Shown in pieces: positions 8,805 through 17,202 of a stretch of 64,000 nucleotides of DNA. Source of the stretch: Aurantimonas sp. Leaf443 (GTDB lineage: Bacteria > Pseudomonadota > Alphaproteobacteria > Rhizobiales > Rhizobiaceae); contig NZ_LMRD01000008.1 of NCBI RefSeq assembly GCF_001425575.1, positions 329,171 to 393,170 of the forward strand, read 5' to 3'. Numbering within the stretch: position 1 is the stretch's first letter; each line of letters starts with the position of its first letter. A program made the position numbers and the translations under genes. The notes beneath the pieces are model-generated. The model had not been told where the DNA came from. It saw only the letters and a program-made list of their open reading frames with translations, and searched no databases.

Positions 8805-8851
8805 TCCGGGCAGGCAGGCGGCGGTCATCGGCGCGGAACGACGGGTCTCGC

Positions 8852-9760
8852 ATGAAGGGCAACGCGGTCTTCAAGGGCGCGCACAATCGCTGCCTGGCAC
8901 TGCTCGCCGCGCTCGAGCCCGGCGAGCGCCTGCCCTCGCGCACCGAACTGTCCGCGCGGCTCGGGGTCAGCCGCACCACGGTGCGCGCGGTCCTGGCGGC
9001 GCTCGGCGCGGCCGGCATCCTCACCGAGGACGGCGGCGCCCTTCTGCTCCTGCGCCGGCCGCGGGCGGAGGACGGCTTTCCCGAGACGCAGACGCTGACG
9101 GTGGCGCAGTCGGTCGAGCGCCGCTTCACCGAATGGCTGCTGCAGGGCGACTTCAGGGCCGGACAGACGCTGAACAGCGCCGAGCTCGCCCGCCGCTTCG
9201 GCACGTCGACGACCACGATCCGCGAGTATCTCGCCCATTTCCAGCGCTTCGGGCTGATCGAGCGCCGGCCGAACAGTGCCTGGATGTTTCTCGGCGTCAC
9301 GCCGGGCTTTGCCGACGATCTCTACGAGGTGCGCGAGATGTTCGAGCTGCGCGCCGCCGCGCAGCTGATCGCGAGGCCGGCGCGGGACCCGGCCTTCGCG
9401 GCGCTGGCCGCGCTCGAGGCCGAGCATCGCGATCTCCTGTCGCGCGTCGAGGCGCGCGCGCGCGCGTTTCCCGCCCTCGACGAGCGCCTGCACCGCCTCG
9501 TGCACGAGGCCTCGGGCAACCGCTACATGATCGAGTTCTACAACGGCGTCTCCGCGCTCTTCCACTACACCTATGCGTGGAACCGGGGCGACGAGGCCGA
9601 GCGCAACCGGCTGGCGCTCGGCGAGCATCTCCACTACATCGCCGCGCTGCGCGCCCGCGACCTCGGCGAGGCGCAGGCGGCGCTGAAGGCGCATCTGGCG
9701 ACCGCGCGGGCCAAGCTGAAGCGCTCGATCGGCGACGGTGCGTCCGGCGCGACAGGCTGA
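8852..9760 (+). CDS. GntR/FCD transcriptional regulator with two winged-helix domains
   Basis: A 302-aa regulator. Two winged-helix segments occur in tandem: LPSRTELSARLGVSRTTVRAVLAAL (about 31-55) and LNSAELARRFGTSTTTIREYLAHFQRFGLIERRPN (about 107-141). An FCD ligand-binding domain follows (about 150-285) with the usual metal-binding Asp and His residues in VREMFELRAA, DERLHRLVHEASGN and GEHLHYIAAL. FCD regulators usually have one HTH, so the duplication is notable. Divergent position makes it the probable local controller of uxaA-kdgK, responding to a uronate or sugar acid. That role is inferred from position. Confidence 0.88.
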   Translation: MKGNAVFKGAHNRCLALLAALEPGERLPSRTELSARLGVSRTTVRAVLAALGAAGILTEDGGALLLLRRPRAEDGFPETQTLTVAQSVERRFTEWLLQGDFRAGQTLNSAELARRFGTSTTTIREYLAHFQRFGLIERRPNSAWMFLGVTPGFADDLYEVREMFELRAAAQLIARPARDPAFAALAALEAEHRDLLSRVEARARAFPALDERLHRLVHEASGNRYMIEFYNGVSALFHYTYAWNRGDEAERNRLALGEHLHYIAALRARDLGEAQAALKAHLATARAKLKRSIGDGASGATG

Positions 9761-9807
9761 ACGGCGGTCCGTCCCGCGGGCGGTCACGGCCCCCGGCGAA
9801 AGCGCCG

Positions 9808-9831
9808 CGCCGGGTGCAGAAAGACCCGGCG
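9808..9831. terminator. Hairpin between convergent GntR and TetR genes
   Basis: Perfect 8-bp inverted repeat CGCCGGGT (9808-9815) and ACCCGGCG (9824-9831) with loop GCAGAAAG. It lies in the short gap where two genes converge, the expected place for a bidirectional terminator, but no T-run follows on either strand. Confidence 0.35.
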
Positions 9832-9873
9832 GGAAGCGCTCGACCCCCGGGGCCGGTCGACGGCGACCGCGTC

Positions 9874-10467
9874 TCAGGCGGCGCCGCCCGGGCGCAGGCG
9901 CAGGCCGTCGAGGAAGATGTCGACGAGGCGGATCACCGTGTCCTCCCAGCCCGGCTCCTTGCGCAGGAGGCACATGCCGACCAGCGTGTGGAGAATGTCC
10001 TCGGCCTCGACGTCGCCGCGCAGCGCCCCGGCCTTCACCGCCGGTTCGAGGAGCCTGGCGATCGCCCCTGTCAGGCGCACGCGCGAATAGGCGTAGAGAT
10101 CGCTGGAGCCGTCGACGGCGAGCGCGAGCGCGGCCAGCATGCCCTTCTTGGTGGCGACGAGGGCGATATTGGCATGCAGCCAGCGGCGCAGCGCGCCGAC
10201 CGGGTCGTCGCCGCCGGACAGGTCCTCGGCGAGCTGGGCGAGCTGCTCCACCTCGCGGCGGTAGACCGCCTCGAACAGCGCCTCGCGCGTCGGGAAATGG
10301 CGGTAGAGCGTGCCGATGCCGACGCCGGCATGGCGCGCGACGGCCTCGAGGCTCGCCGCGCCGCCGCCGGTGCGGAAGACCTCGGCCGCCGACAGGAGCA
10401 GCCGTTCGCGGTTTCGCGCCGAATCCGCCCGCGGTTTGCGTGTTGCCGTCGTCATCCGGCGTGCCAT
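9874..10467 (-). CDS. TetR/AcrR family transcriptional regulator
   Basis: A 197-aa repressor-type regulator. The N-terminal HTH is clear (NRERLLLSAAEVFRTGGGAASLEAVARHAGVGIGTLYRHFPTREALFEAV, broken here by normal family variation), and a helical ligand-binding domain fills the remainder. The start at 10467 has AAGG 6 bp upstream; ATG 10455 (MTTATRK) is the alternative. It is divergent from the molybdenum aldehyde oxidoreductase operon, and a palindrome lies in that operon's putative promoter, so it probably represses it. Confidence 0.87.
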   Translation of the reverse strand: MARRMTTATRKPRADSARNRERLLLSAAEVFRTGGGAASLEAVARHAGVGIGTLYRHFPTREALFEAVYRREVEQLAQLAEDLSGGDDPVGALRRWLHANIALVATKKGMLAALALAVDGSSDLYAYSRVRLTGAIARLLEPAVKAGALRGDVEAEDILHTLVGMCLLRKEPGWEDTVIRLVDIFLDGLRLRPGGAA

Positions 10468-10492
10468 CTCCCGCCTTGCGAAGGCCCGCCCC

Positions 10493-10520
10493 TTGTAAAC
10501 GGAGGCGGCCTCCATATAAT
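10493..10520 (+). promoter_or_regulatory. Promoter with palindromic operator upstream of the aldehyde oxidoreductase operon
   Basis: TTGTAA (10493-10498) and a perfect TATAAT (10515-10520) are separated by 16 bp. The spacer holds the palindrome GGAGGCGGCCTCC (10501-10513). A repressor bound there would block polymerase, so the divergent TetR protein is the obvious candidate. Confidence 0.55.
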
Positions 10521-10677
10521 CGTTCCAATCCCGGCGCCGCGAGACACGCGCAGCGCCCGGCCGCCATCCGCCCCCGCGAACGCGCGAGCGGCGGGGCGCC
10601 ATCGCCGGCCGACCCCTTGCCGCTCGTCGAGCGGCAGCGGGCGCCGGGTCCCGAGTTACCATCGAACGGGTGACCGC

Positions 10678-11190
10678 ATGAAATTTTCTCTCCGCCTGAC
10701 GATCAACGGCGAGCCTCGACAGATCGAGCTCGACGATCCGCGCGTCACGCTGCTCGATCTCCTGCGCGAGCGGCTGCATCTCACCGGCACCAAGAAGGGC
10801 TGCGATCGCGGCCAGTGCGGCGCCTGCACCATCCTCGTCGGCGGCCGGCGCGTCAATTCGTGCCTGGCGCTCGCCGTCAGCCACGACGGCGCCGAGATCC
10901 GCACCATCGAGGGGCTTGCCGAGGGCGACCGCCTCCATCCCGTGCAGACCGCCTTCATCGACCATGACGGGTTCCAGTGCGGCTTCTGCACGCCCGGCCA
11001 GATCATGAGCGCGGTCGGGCTCATCGCCGAAGGGCAGGCGGGCGACGACCCCGAGCGCGTGCGCGAGGGCATGAGCGGCAACCTGTGCCGCTGCGGCGCC
11101 TATGCCGGCATCACGCAGGCCGTGCTCCAGGCGCAGGCCGAGATGGGCGCGCGACCGACCTCCCCGACCGAGAAAGGCGAAGCGGCATGA
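10678..11190 (+). CDS. Aldehyde/xanthine oxidoreductase [2Fe-2S] subunit (PaoA-like)
   Basis: Small iron-sulfur subunit, 170 aa, of a three-subunit molybdenum hydroxylase. The plant-type cluster motif CDRGQCGACT and the second-cluster motif with FQCGFCTPGQ and NLCRCGAY are both present, providing the ligands for two [2Fe-2S] centres. Unlike E. coli PaoA there is no twin-arginine signal peptide; the N-terminus runs straight into the ferredoxin fold, so the enzyme should be cytoplasmic. It overlaps the next gene by ATGA and is the first gene of a three-gene operon. Confidence 0.92.
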   Translation: MKFSLRLTINGEPRQIELDDPRVTLLDLLRERLHLTGTKKGCDRGQCGACTILVGGRRVNSCLALAVSHDGAEIRTIEGLAEGDRLHPVQTAFIDHDGFQCGFCTPGQIMSAVGLIAEGQAGDDPERVREGMSGNLCRCGAYAGITQAVLQAQAEMGARPTSPTEKGEAA

Positions 11191-12245
11191 TCGAGTTCGA
11201 CTACGTGCGCCCGGCCACGATCGCCGAGGCCGTCGCGGCGGCAGGCCATCCGGGCGCCGCCTATCTCGCCGCCGGCACCAATCTCCTCGACCTGATGAAG
11301 GGCAATGCGCTGCGTCCGACCCGTCTCGTCGACCTCACGCACCTGCCGGACCTTGGCCGCATCGAGACGCTCGCGGACGGGACGACGCGCATCGGCACGC
11401 TGGTGAAGAACGCCGCGCTCGCCCATGACGCGGCCTTCGCCCGCCGCTTCCCCGCCGTCGCCGAAGCGCTCCTCTCCGGCGCCTCCGCGCAGCTGCGCAA
11501 CGCCGCGAGCGTCGGCGGCAACCTCCTCCAGCGCACGCGCTGCGCCTATTTCATGGACCCCGCCAGCGCCTGCAACCGGCGCGATCCGGGCTCGGGCTGC
11601 GACGCGCGCGAGGGCGAGAACCGCGGCCATGCCGTGCTCGGCTGGAGCCCGTCCTGCATCGCCACCCACCCGTCCGATTTCTGCGTGCCGCTGGTGGCGC
11701 TCGGCGCGATCCTCGAGATCGAGGGTCCGGCCGGGCGGCGCGAGATGGCGCTGGAAGACCTCCACCGCCTGCCCGGCGAGACACCCGAGCGCGAGACCGC
11801 GCTGGCGCCCGGCGAGATGATCGTCGCGCTGCGCCTGCCCGCCGAGGCCGCCGCCTTCGCCGCGCATTCGCGCTATCTGAAGCTGCGCGAGCGCACCTCC
11901 TACGCCTTCGCCCTCGTCTCGGCGGCGGCCATGCTGCGCGTCGAGGGCGGGCGGATCGCGGAGGCGCGGATCGCGCTCGGCGGCGTCGCGCCCAAGCCCT
12001 GGCGCGCCCATGGCGCGGAGGCCGCGCTGGTCGGCGCCGAAATGGACGCCGAGGCCTTCGAGACGGCGGCGAGGGTCGCCTTCGACGAGGCCGTCCCCTC
12101 CGGCGACAACGCCCACAAGATCGAGCTCGGCCGGCGCATCGTGGTCCGCGCGCTGGCCTTGGCCGCCGCCGGCACGCCCGAGCGCCTGCCCGCCCTTCCC
12201 GCCTCCCCCTTCGCCCCGCAGACCCGAGGTGCCTCCCATGTCTGA
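11187..12245 (+). CDS. Aldehyde oxidoreductase FAD-binding subunit (PaoB-like, with [4Fe-4S] insert)
   Basis: FAD-binding medium subunit, 352 aa. The flavin-binding motif AAGTNLLDLMK is near residues 31-41, and the second motif NAASVGGNLLQRTRC is near 104-118. The region after it carries several cysteines (RCAYFMD, ACNRRDPGSGCDA, PSCIATHPSDFC), like the extra [4Fe-4S] site known from PaoB. It passes electrons from the iron-sulfur and molybdenum subunits to an acceptor. Start and stop overlap both neighbours (4 and 8 bp), indicating translational coupling. Confidence 0.9.
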   Translation: MIEFDYVRPATIAEAVAAAGHPGAAYLAAGTNLLDLMKGNALRPTRLVDLTHLPDLGRIETLADGTTRIGTLVKNAALAHDAAFARRFPAVAEALLSGASAQLRNAASVGGNLLQRTRCAYFMDPASACNRRDPGSGCDAREGENRGHAVLGWSPSCIATHPSDFCVPLVALGAILEIEGPAGRREMALEDLHRLPGETPERETALAPGEMIVALRLPAEAAAFAAHSRYLKLRERTSYAFALVSAAAMLRVEGGRIAEARIALGGVAPKPWRAHGAEAALVGAEMDAEAFETAARVAFDEAVPSGDNAHKIELGRRIVVRALALAAAGTPERLPALPASPFAPQTRGASHV

Positions 12246-14493
12246 GACCGAGATTCTTCCGGGCGGCCCGCGCCTGCGCCAGGGCTCCGGCATCGGCCAG
12301 CCGCTGACGCGGCGCGACGGGATGCTGAAGGTCACGGGGCGCGCGCGCTACGCCGCCGACAACCATCCGGACGGCATGCTGCACGCCGTTCTGGCCGTCG
12401 CCGCCATCGCGCGCGGGCGCGTCGTCTCCCTCGACCTGGAGGCCGCGCGCGCCCAGCCAGGCGTGGTCGAGGTGATGACGCCGGCCAACCGGCCGACTCT
12501 GGCGCTCGATCCCGACGCCAAGCATCACGGCTTCATGTTCCGCCTGGATCTCCTGCAGAACGATCGCGTGCGCTACGCCAACCAGCCGATCGCCGTGGTG
12601 ATCGCCGAAACGCTGGAGGCGGCGAGCGAGGGCGCGGCGCGGCTCTCGCCGGTCTACGAGACGGAAACGGTGGAGACGGACCTGTCGGCGCAAGGCTTCG
12701 TGCCGGAGGTCGTCGGCCCCGGCCATCCCGCCGAGGCGGCGAGCGGCGACGTGGAGGCGGGCTTTCGGTCCGCCGAGCACCGCGTCGAGGCGGTCTACGA
12801 GACGGCGGCGCAGTATCACAACGCCATGGAGCCGCATGCGATCGTCGCCGCCTGGGAGGGCGGGCGCCTGTCGATCGACACGCCGAGCCAGGGCATGGCC
12901 ATGGCGCAGGGGCGCATCGCCGGCCTCTTCGGCATCGCGCCCGAGGACATCCACATCCGCAGTCCGTTCCTGGGCGGCGGCTTCGGCTCCAAGGGCATGA
13001 TCTCCGGCCCGCAGGTGCTCGGCATCCTGGCGGCCCGGCTCGTCGGCCGGCCGGTGAAGCTCGTCCTGCGGCGCGAGCATATGTACGGGCCCGTCGGCCA
13101 CCGGGCGCAGACGCGCCAGACGCTGCGGCTCGGCGTCGACGGCGACGGCCGGCTGACGGCGCTCCACCACCATACCAAGACCGCCTCCAGCCGCTTCGAC
13201 GACTTCTTCGAGCCCGCTTCCGACATCTCGCAGACGCTCTATGCGGCGGGCGCGGTGAAGACCTCGCACGAGGCGGTGCGCATCGACACGGGCACGCCGC
13301 TCTTCATGCGCGCGCCCGGCGAGGCGACGGGCTCGATCGCGCTGGAAGTGGCCATCGACGAGGCGGCCGAGGCGGCCGGGATGGACCCGCTGGCCTTCCG
13401 CCTGCGCAACTATGCGACGGTCGAGCCGATCTCGGGCAAGCCCTTCTCCTCCAAGGCCCTGCGCGAATGCTACGCCCGGGCCGCCGAACGCTTCGGCTGG
13501 GACGCGCGCCCGCTTCGCCCGGGCACGATGCGCGACGGGGACGGGCTCCTCACCGGCTGGGGCATGGGCACGGCGACCTTCCCCGCCCTCATGTTCGAGG
13601 CCAGGGCGCGCGGGCTCCTGCGCGCCGACGGCACCGGCGTGATGGAGACGGGCGCCCACGACATGGGCCAGGGCGCCTGGACGGCGCTCGCCCAGATCGC
13701 CGCCGACGCGATCGGCCTGCCGATCGACGCCGTGGCGTTCAACGCGGGCACCTCGGACCTGCCCGATGCCGGCATCGCCGGCGGCTCCGGCCACACGGCG
13801 ACCGCCGGCATGGCGCTGCACGCGGCGGGCGCGGACATCGTGGCGAAACTCGCCGCGATCGCGACGCAGGACGAGGCCTCGCCGCTCTTCGGCGCCGGGA
13901 ATGTCGGCGTCGTCGCGCGCGACGGCCGCCTCATGCGGCGCGACGACGAGAGCCGCGGCGAGAGCGTCTCGGCCATCATGCGCCGCGCTGGCGTCGAGAC
14001 GATCGAGGGCACGGGCAAGAGCGGCGGCGATCCGCAGGCGCGCGAGGCCTATGCCATGCACGCCCACGGCGCGGTCTTCGCCGAGGTGAAGGTCGATCCC
14101 GATCTCGGGCAGATGCGCGTCACCCGCCTCGTCGGCGCCTTCGCGGCCGGGCGCGTCATCAACCCGCGCCTCGTGGAGAGCCAGCTCTTCGGCGGCATGA
14201 TCTGGGGCGTCTCCTTCGCGCTGCACGAGCGCGCCAGCGTCGACAGGCGCAGCGGGCGGATCATGAACGCCGATCTCGGCGAGTATCACGTGCCGGTCAA
14301 TGCCGACATTCCCGCCATGGAGGCGATCCTCGTGCACGAGGACGACGCGCATGTGAACGCGCTCGGCATCAAGGGCGTCGGCGAGATCGGCATCACCGGC
14401 ACGGCCGGCGCCGTCGCCAACGCCGTCTGGCACGCGACGGGCCGGCGGGTGCGGCGCTTCCCCGTCGAGATCGCCGATCTCGTCATGGGCTGA
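12238..14493 (+). CDS. Aldehyde oxidoreductase molybdopterin-binding subunit (PaoC-like)
   Basis: Large catalytic subunit, 751 aa, of the xanthine-oxidase family. The N-terminal domain has VTGRARYAAD, the molybdenum-cofactor domain has PFLGGGFGSKG, and the general-base glutamate is in GVGEIGITG near the C-terminus. It would oxidise an aldehyde (or a related compound) to the acid with water as oxygen donor. Substrate cannot be read from sequence; PaoABC of E. coli acts on aromatic aldehydes. No accessory insertion factor of the XdhC/PaoD type is adjacent in this window. Confidence 0.9.
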   Translation: MSETEILPGGPRLRQGSGIGQPLTRRDGMLKVTGRARYAADNHPDGMLHAVLAVAAIARGRVVSLDLEAARAQPGVVEVMTPANRPTLALDPDAKHHGFMFRLDLLQNDRVRYANQPIAVVIAETLEAASEGAARLSPVYETETVETDLSAQGFVPEVVGPGHPAEAASGDVEAGFRSAEHRVEAVYETAAQYHNAMEPHAIVAAWEGGRLSIDTPSQGMAMAQGRIAGLFGIAPEDIHIRSPFLGGGFGSKGMISGPQVLGILAARLVGRPVKLVLRREHMYGPVGHRAQTRQTLRLGVDGDGRLTALHHHTKTASSRFDDFFEPASDISQTLYAAGAVKTSHEAVRIDTGTPLFMRAPGEATGSIALEVAIDEAAEAAGMDPLAFRLRNYATVEPISGKPFSSKALRECYARAAERFGWDARPLRPGTMRDGDGLLTGWGMGTATFPALMFEARARGLLRADGTGVMETGAHDMGQGAWTALAQIAADAIGLPIDAVAFNAGTSDLPDAGIAGGSGHTATAGMALHAAGADIVAKLAAIATQDEASPLFGAGNVGVVARDGRLMRRDDESRGESVSAIMRRAGVETIEGTGKSGGDPQAREAYAMHAHGAVFAEVKVDPDLGQMRVTRLVGAFAAGRVINPRLVESQLFGGMIWGVSFALHERASVDRRSGRIMNADLGEYHVPVNADIPAMEAILVHEDDAHVNALGIKGVGEIGITGTAGAVANAVWHATGRRVRRFPVEIADLVMG

Positions 14494-14538
14494 CGGCGAC
14501 AGGCGGCGCGCGGGTCCCGCCGGCCGCCTTCCCCCGTC

Positions 14539-15282
14539 TCAGGCGCCCGTCAGCGTGCGCACGAAGCGGGCGGTGCGCGGATCGCGCGGCGCCTGGAAGA
14601 TCGCCTCGGGCGGCCCTTCCTCCACGATGCCTCCCCCTTGCAGGAAGGCGACGTGGTGGGCGATGCGACGGGCGAGCCGCAGGTCGTGGGTCGCCATCAG
14701 CATGGTCATGCCGCCGGCGGCCAGATCGCCGAGCACCTCGACGACCTCGGCGGCCAGTTCCGGGTCGAGCGCCGAGGTCGGCTCGTCGCACAGGAGGAGC
14801 TTGGGCGAGGCGGCGAGCGCCCGGGCGATGGCGACGCGCTGCTGCTGGCCGCCGGACAGGGTCGCGGGATAGGCCTCGGCCTTCTGCGCCATGCCCACCT
14901 GCTCCAGCAGCGCGGCGGCGCGGGCGCGCGCCTTCTCCTGCGGCCATTTCAGCACGGTGACGAGCCCCTCCATCACATTGGCGATCACGCTGCGATGGGG
15001 GAAGAGCTGGAAGTTCTGGAACACCATGCCGGTGCTGCGGCGCACGGCGAGCACGTCCTTCTGCGAAAGGCGACCGCCGCCGAAGGTCACGCTCAGCCCG
15101 TCGAGGTCGAGCCGGCCGGCATCGGGGATCTCCAGGAGATTGGCGCAGCGCAGGAGCGTGCTCTTGCCGCTGCCCGAGGGGCCGATCAGCGCCGTCACGC
15201 GCCCCTGTGCCACCACGAGGCCGGCGCCGTCGAGGACCGTGTTGTCGCCGAAGCGCTTGACGATGCCGGACAGGGCGATCAC
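14539..15282 (-). CDS. Polar amino-acid ABC transporter ATPase
   Basis: A 247-aa ATPase of the HisP/GlnQ class, with Walker A GPSGSGKST (34-42), Q-loop MVFQNFQLFPH, signature LSGGQQQRVAIARAL, Walker B LLLCDEPTSALDPE and switch ATHDLRLA. It starts with GTG at 15282, overlapping the permease stop (GTGA), with GGAG just upstream. It is the last gene of a binding protein-permease-ATPase operon. The order and family suggest import of cystine, cysteine or another polar amino acid. Confidence 0.9.
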   Translation of the reverse strand: MIALSGIVKRFGDNTVLDGAGLVVAQGRVTALIGPSGSGKSTLLRCANLLEIPDAGRLDLDGLSVTFGGGRLSQKDVLAVRRSTGMVFQNFQLFPHRSVIANVMEGLVTVLKWPQEKARARAAALLEQVGMAQKAEAYPATLSGGQQQRVAIARALAASPKLLLCDEPTSALDPELAAEVVEVLGDLAAGGMTMLMATHDLRLARRIAHHVAFLQGGGIVEEGPPEAIFQAPRDPRTARFVRTLTGA

Positions 15283-15959
15283 GGGCGTCTCTCCAGGAAG
15301 CCGCCATAGGTGGCGAAACGCCGCTCCAGCCGGCTCTGCAGGAGGGTGAGGACCGAGGAGAAGGCGAGATAGATCAGCGCCGCCTCGATATAGAGGATCA
15401 GCGGCTCGTAGGTGGCGGCCACCACGCGCTGGGCCTCCTGGAAGAGCTCGGGCACGGTGATGGCGGCGGCGAGCGAGGTATCCTTCACCAGCGAGATGAA
15501 GGAGTTCGACAGCGGCGGCACGGCGACGCGCACGGCCTGCGGCACGATCGTGCGCAGCATGGCCTGGCGCGGCGTCATGCCGATCGAATAGGCCGCCTCC
15601 CACTGCCCCTTCGGGATCGAGGAAAGCGCGGCGCGGATGATCTCGGACGTGTAGGCGCCGACGCTCAAGGAGAAGCCGATGAGGGCGGCGGGAAAGGCGT
15701 CGATCAGGATGCCGACGCTCGGCAGGCCGTAGAAGATGACGAAGAGCTGCACGAGGAGCGGCGTGCCGCGGATGAACCAGACATAGGCCGCGGCGATCGC
15801 GGCGAGCGGCCGCGGCGCGAAGAGCCGGATCACGGCGACCGCGAAGCCGATGCCGAGACCGAAGGCGAAGGAGAGGACCGCGAGCGGCACGGTGAAGACG
15901 AGCCCGGCGCGCAGGAGCGGCCAGAGCGAGTCGAGCATGAGTTGCAGGCTGGGCGGCAC
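15279..15959 (-). CDS. Polar amino-acid ABC transporter permease
   Basis: HisM-type permease, 226 aa, with about five membrane segments; the coupling motif is in GMTPRQAMLRTIVPQAVRVAVPPLSNSFISLVKDTSL. The listed start is GTG at 15959; ATG at 15938 (MLDSLWPLL) is a credible alternative, and neither has a strong ribosome-binding site. As there is only one permease gene, the channel would be a homodimer. Confidence 0.88.
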   Translation of the reverse strand: MPPSLQLMLDSLWPLLRAGLVFTVPLAVLSFAFGLGIGFAVAVIRLFAPRPLAAIAAAYVWFIRGTPLLVQLFVIFYGLPSVGILIDAFPAALIGFSLSVGAYTSEIIRAALSSIPKGQWEAAYSIGMTPRQAMLRTIVPQAVRVAVPPLSNSFISLVKDTSLAAAITVPELFQEAQRVVAATYEPLILYIEAALIYLAFSSVLTLLQSRLERRFATYGGFLERRP

Positions 15960-16073
15960 GGCGGTCCGATCCGGTCGGGTTCAGGGGTCGCCCGCGCGCC
16001 CTGGCCAGGACGCCGGGCCCCCATGGAAGGCACGAACGCCGCGGCGCCGTTGGCGAAGGAGCGGGGCGATCCC

Positions 16074-16095
16074 CGGGGGCGGCGACGCGCCCCCG
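16074..16095 (-). other. Intercistronic hairpin between binding-protein and permease genes
   Basis: CGGGGGCG (16074-16081) and CGCCCCCG (16088-16095) form a perfect 8-bp stem with a 6-nt loop in the 185-bp gap downstream of the binding-protein gene. Such stems often stabilise the upstream message so that binding protein exceeds permease. No T-run follows, so termination is less likely. Confidence 0.4.
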
Positions 16096-16144
16096 AAGTC
16101 TTCGGCAAGGATAGGGCGGTGCCGGCGTTGCGGAAGAAGGCGCG

Positions 16145-16906
16145 TCAGCGCGAGACGTCGGCGCCGAAATATTTCTGCGAGATCGTCTCGTAGGTGCCGT
16201 CCGCCTTCATCTCGGCGAGCGCCTCGTTGATCGCGGCCGTCAGCTCGGGATTGCCCTTCTGGACGATGACGCCCGAGGCCGCCGCGTCCTCCTGCGTCGC
16301 CACCACCGTCACCGGCGCGTCGGGCTTCTGCTTCTTGAAGTCGAGGAAGGAGAGGTTGTCGTTGATCGTGGCGTCGGCCCGGCCCGTGAGGACGAGCTGC
16401 ACCGACTGGTCGAACCCGTCGGTGCCCACGAGCGTGGCGCCGGCGCCCTCCGCGATCTTGCCGTAGTTGGAGGTCAGCGACTGCGCCGCGCGCTTGCCCT
16501 TGAGGTCGGCGAAGGACGCGATGGCGTCGTTGCCCTCCTTCACGATCAGGACGGCGCGCGAGACGATGTAGGGGTCGGAGAAGTCGAAGCGCGCCTGCCG
16601 CTCGGGCGTGATGCCGACCTGGTTGATGACGGCGTCGTAGCGGTCCGAGGCGAGGCCCGCGATGAGCCCGTCCCACTTGCCCTCGACGAATTGCGGCTCG
16701 ACGCCGAGGCGCCTGGCGATCTCGCGGCCGATCTCCACGTCGAAGCCGACGAGCGCGCCGGAGGCCTCGTGATAGGTGAAGGGCGCGTAGGTGCCCTCGG
16801 TGCCGATGCGCAGCACCTTGGCGGCCTGGATGTCCTTGAGGCTGCCGGCGGCGGCGGGCGCGGCGAGGAGGGCGGCGAGCGCCACGGCGGCGAGGAGGCG
16901 TTTCAT
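16145..16906 (-). CDS. Polar amino-acid ABC transporter substrate-binding protein
   Basis: A 253-aa periplasmic binding protein of family 3. The signal peptide is about residues 1-20 (cleavage near APAAAG). The mature part carries LRIGTEGTYAPFTYHEASGALVGFDVEIGREIARRL, the ligand loop (DRYDAVINQVGITPERQARFDFSDPYIVS, shortened here in interpretation) and a normal C-terminus. The ATG at 16906 has AAGGA 8 bp upstream; longer reading back to 16945 adds a non-signal extension. It resembles cystine-binding proteins (TcyA/FliY), but substrate is unproven. Confidence 0.88.
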   Translation of the reverse strand: MKRLLAAVALAALLAAPAAAGSLKDIQAAKVLRIGTEGTYAPFTYHEASGALVGFDVEIGREIARRLGVEPQFVEGKWDGLIAGLASDRYDAVINQVGITPERQARFDFSDPYIVSRAVLIVKEGNDAIASFADLKGKRAAQSLTSNYGKIAEGAGATLVGTDGFDQSVQLVLTGRADATINDNLSFLDFKKQKPDAPVTVVATQEDAAASGVIVQKGNPELTAAINEALAEMKADGTYETISQKYFGADVSR

Positions 16907-16973
16907 CGTTTTGGGTCCTTCCAGCGGGGAGCGGGGTCGCGCCATAGGTGGGCGATCGGCGCCCGCGCCTGAA

Positions 16974-16999
16974 GGAACGGGATTTCAAACCCGTCGGTT
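16974..16999 (+). promoter_or_regulatory. Palindrome and possible EcfG-type promoter upstream of tex
   Basis: ACGGG (16977-16981) and CCCGT (16990-16994) with inner TTT/AAA form a near-perfect palindrome. GGAAC (16974-16978) and GTT (16997-16999), 18 bp apart, also fit loosely an alphaproteobacterial EcfG promoter. Either reading is tentative. Confidence 0.25.
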
Positions 17000-17202
17000 G
17001 CCGGAGATTATCCTTGCGCGCCTGCGGACCGGCCCGCCGACGAACCGGCCCGCCTGGGCCGGCCCTTGCGATGCCGGGCGACGCGCGGGCGCTCGCGCCA
17101 GGGCTCGGGACGCCCGGCGAGCGCCCCCGCGCCCGCCCTTGCCGCTTGCGGCCGACGGCGCGTCGGGGCTAATCCCGGGCGCCCGACCTCAAGGAGACGC
17201 CC

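Noticed and set aside
16960-17010. GGATTTCAAACCC resembles the anticodon arm of a selenocysteine tRNA
   Set aside because: The loop would have eight bases and no acceptor stem, T arm or CCA region can be found around it, so it is better read as a palindrome near the tex promoter.
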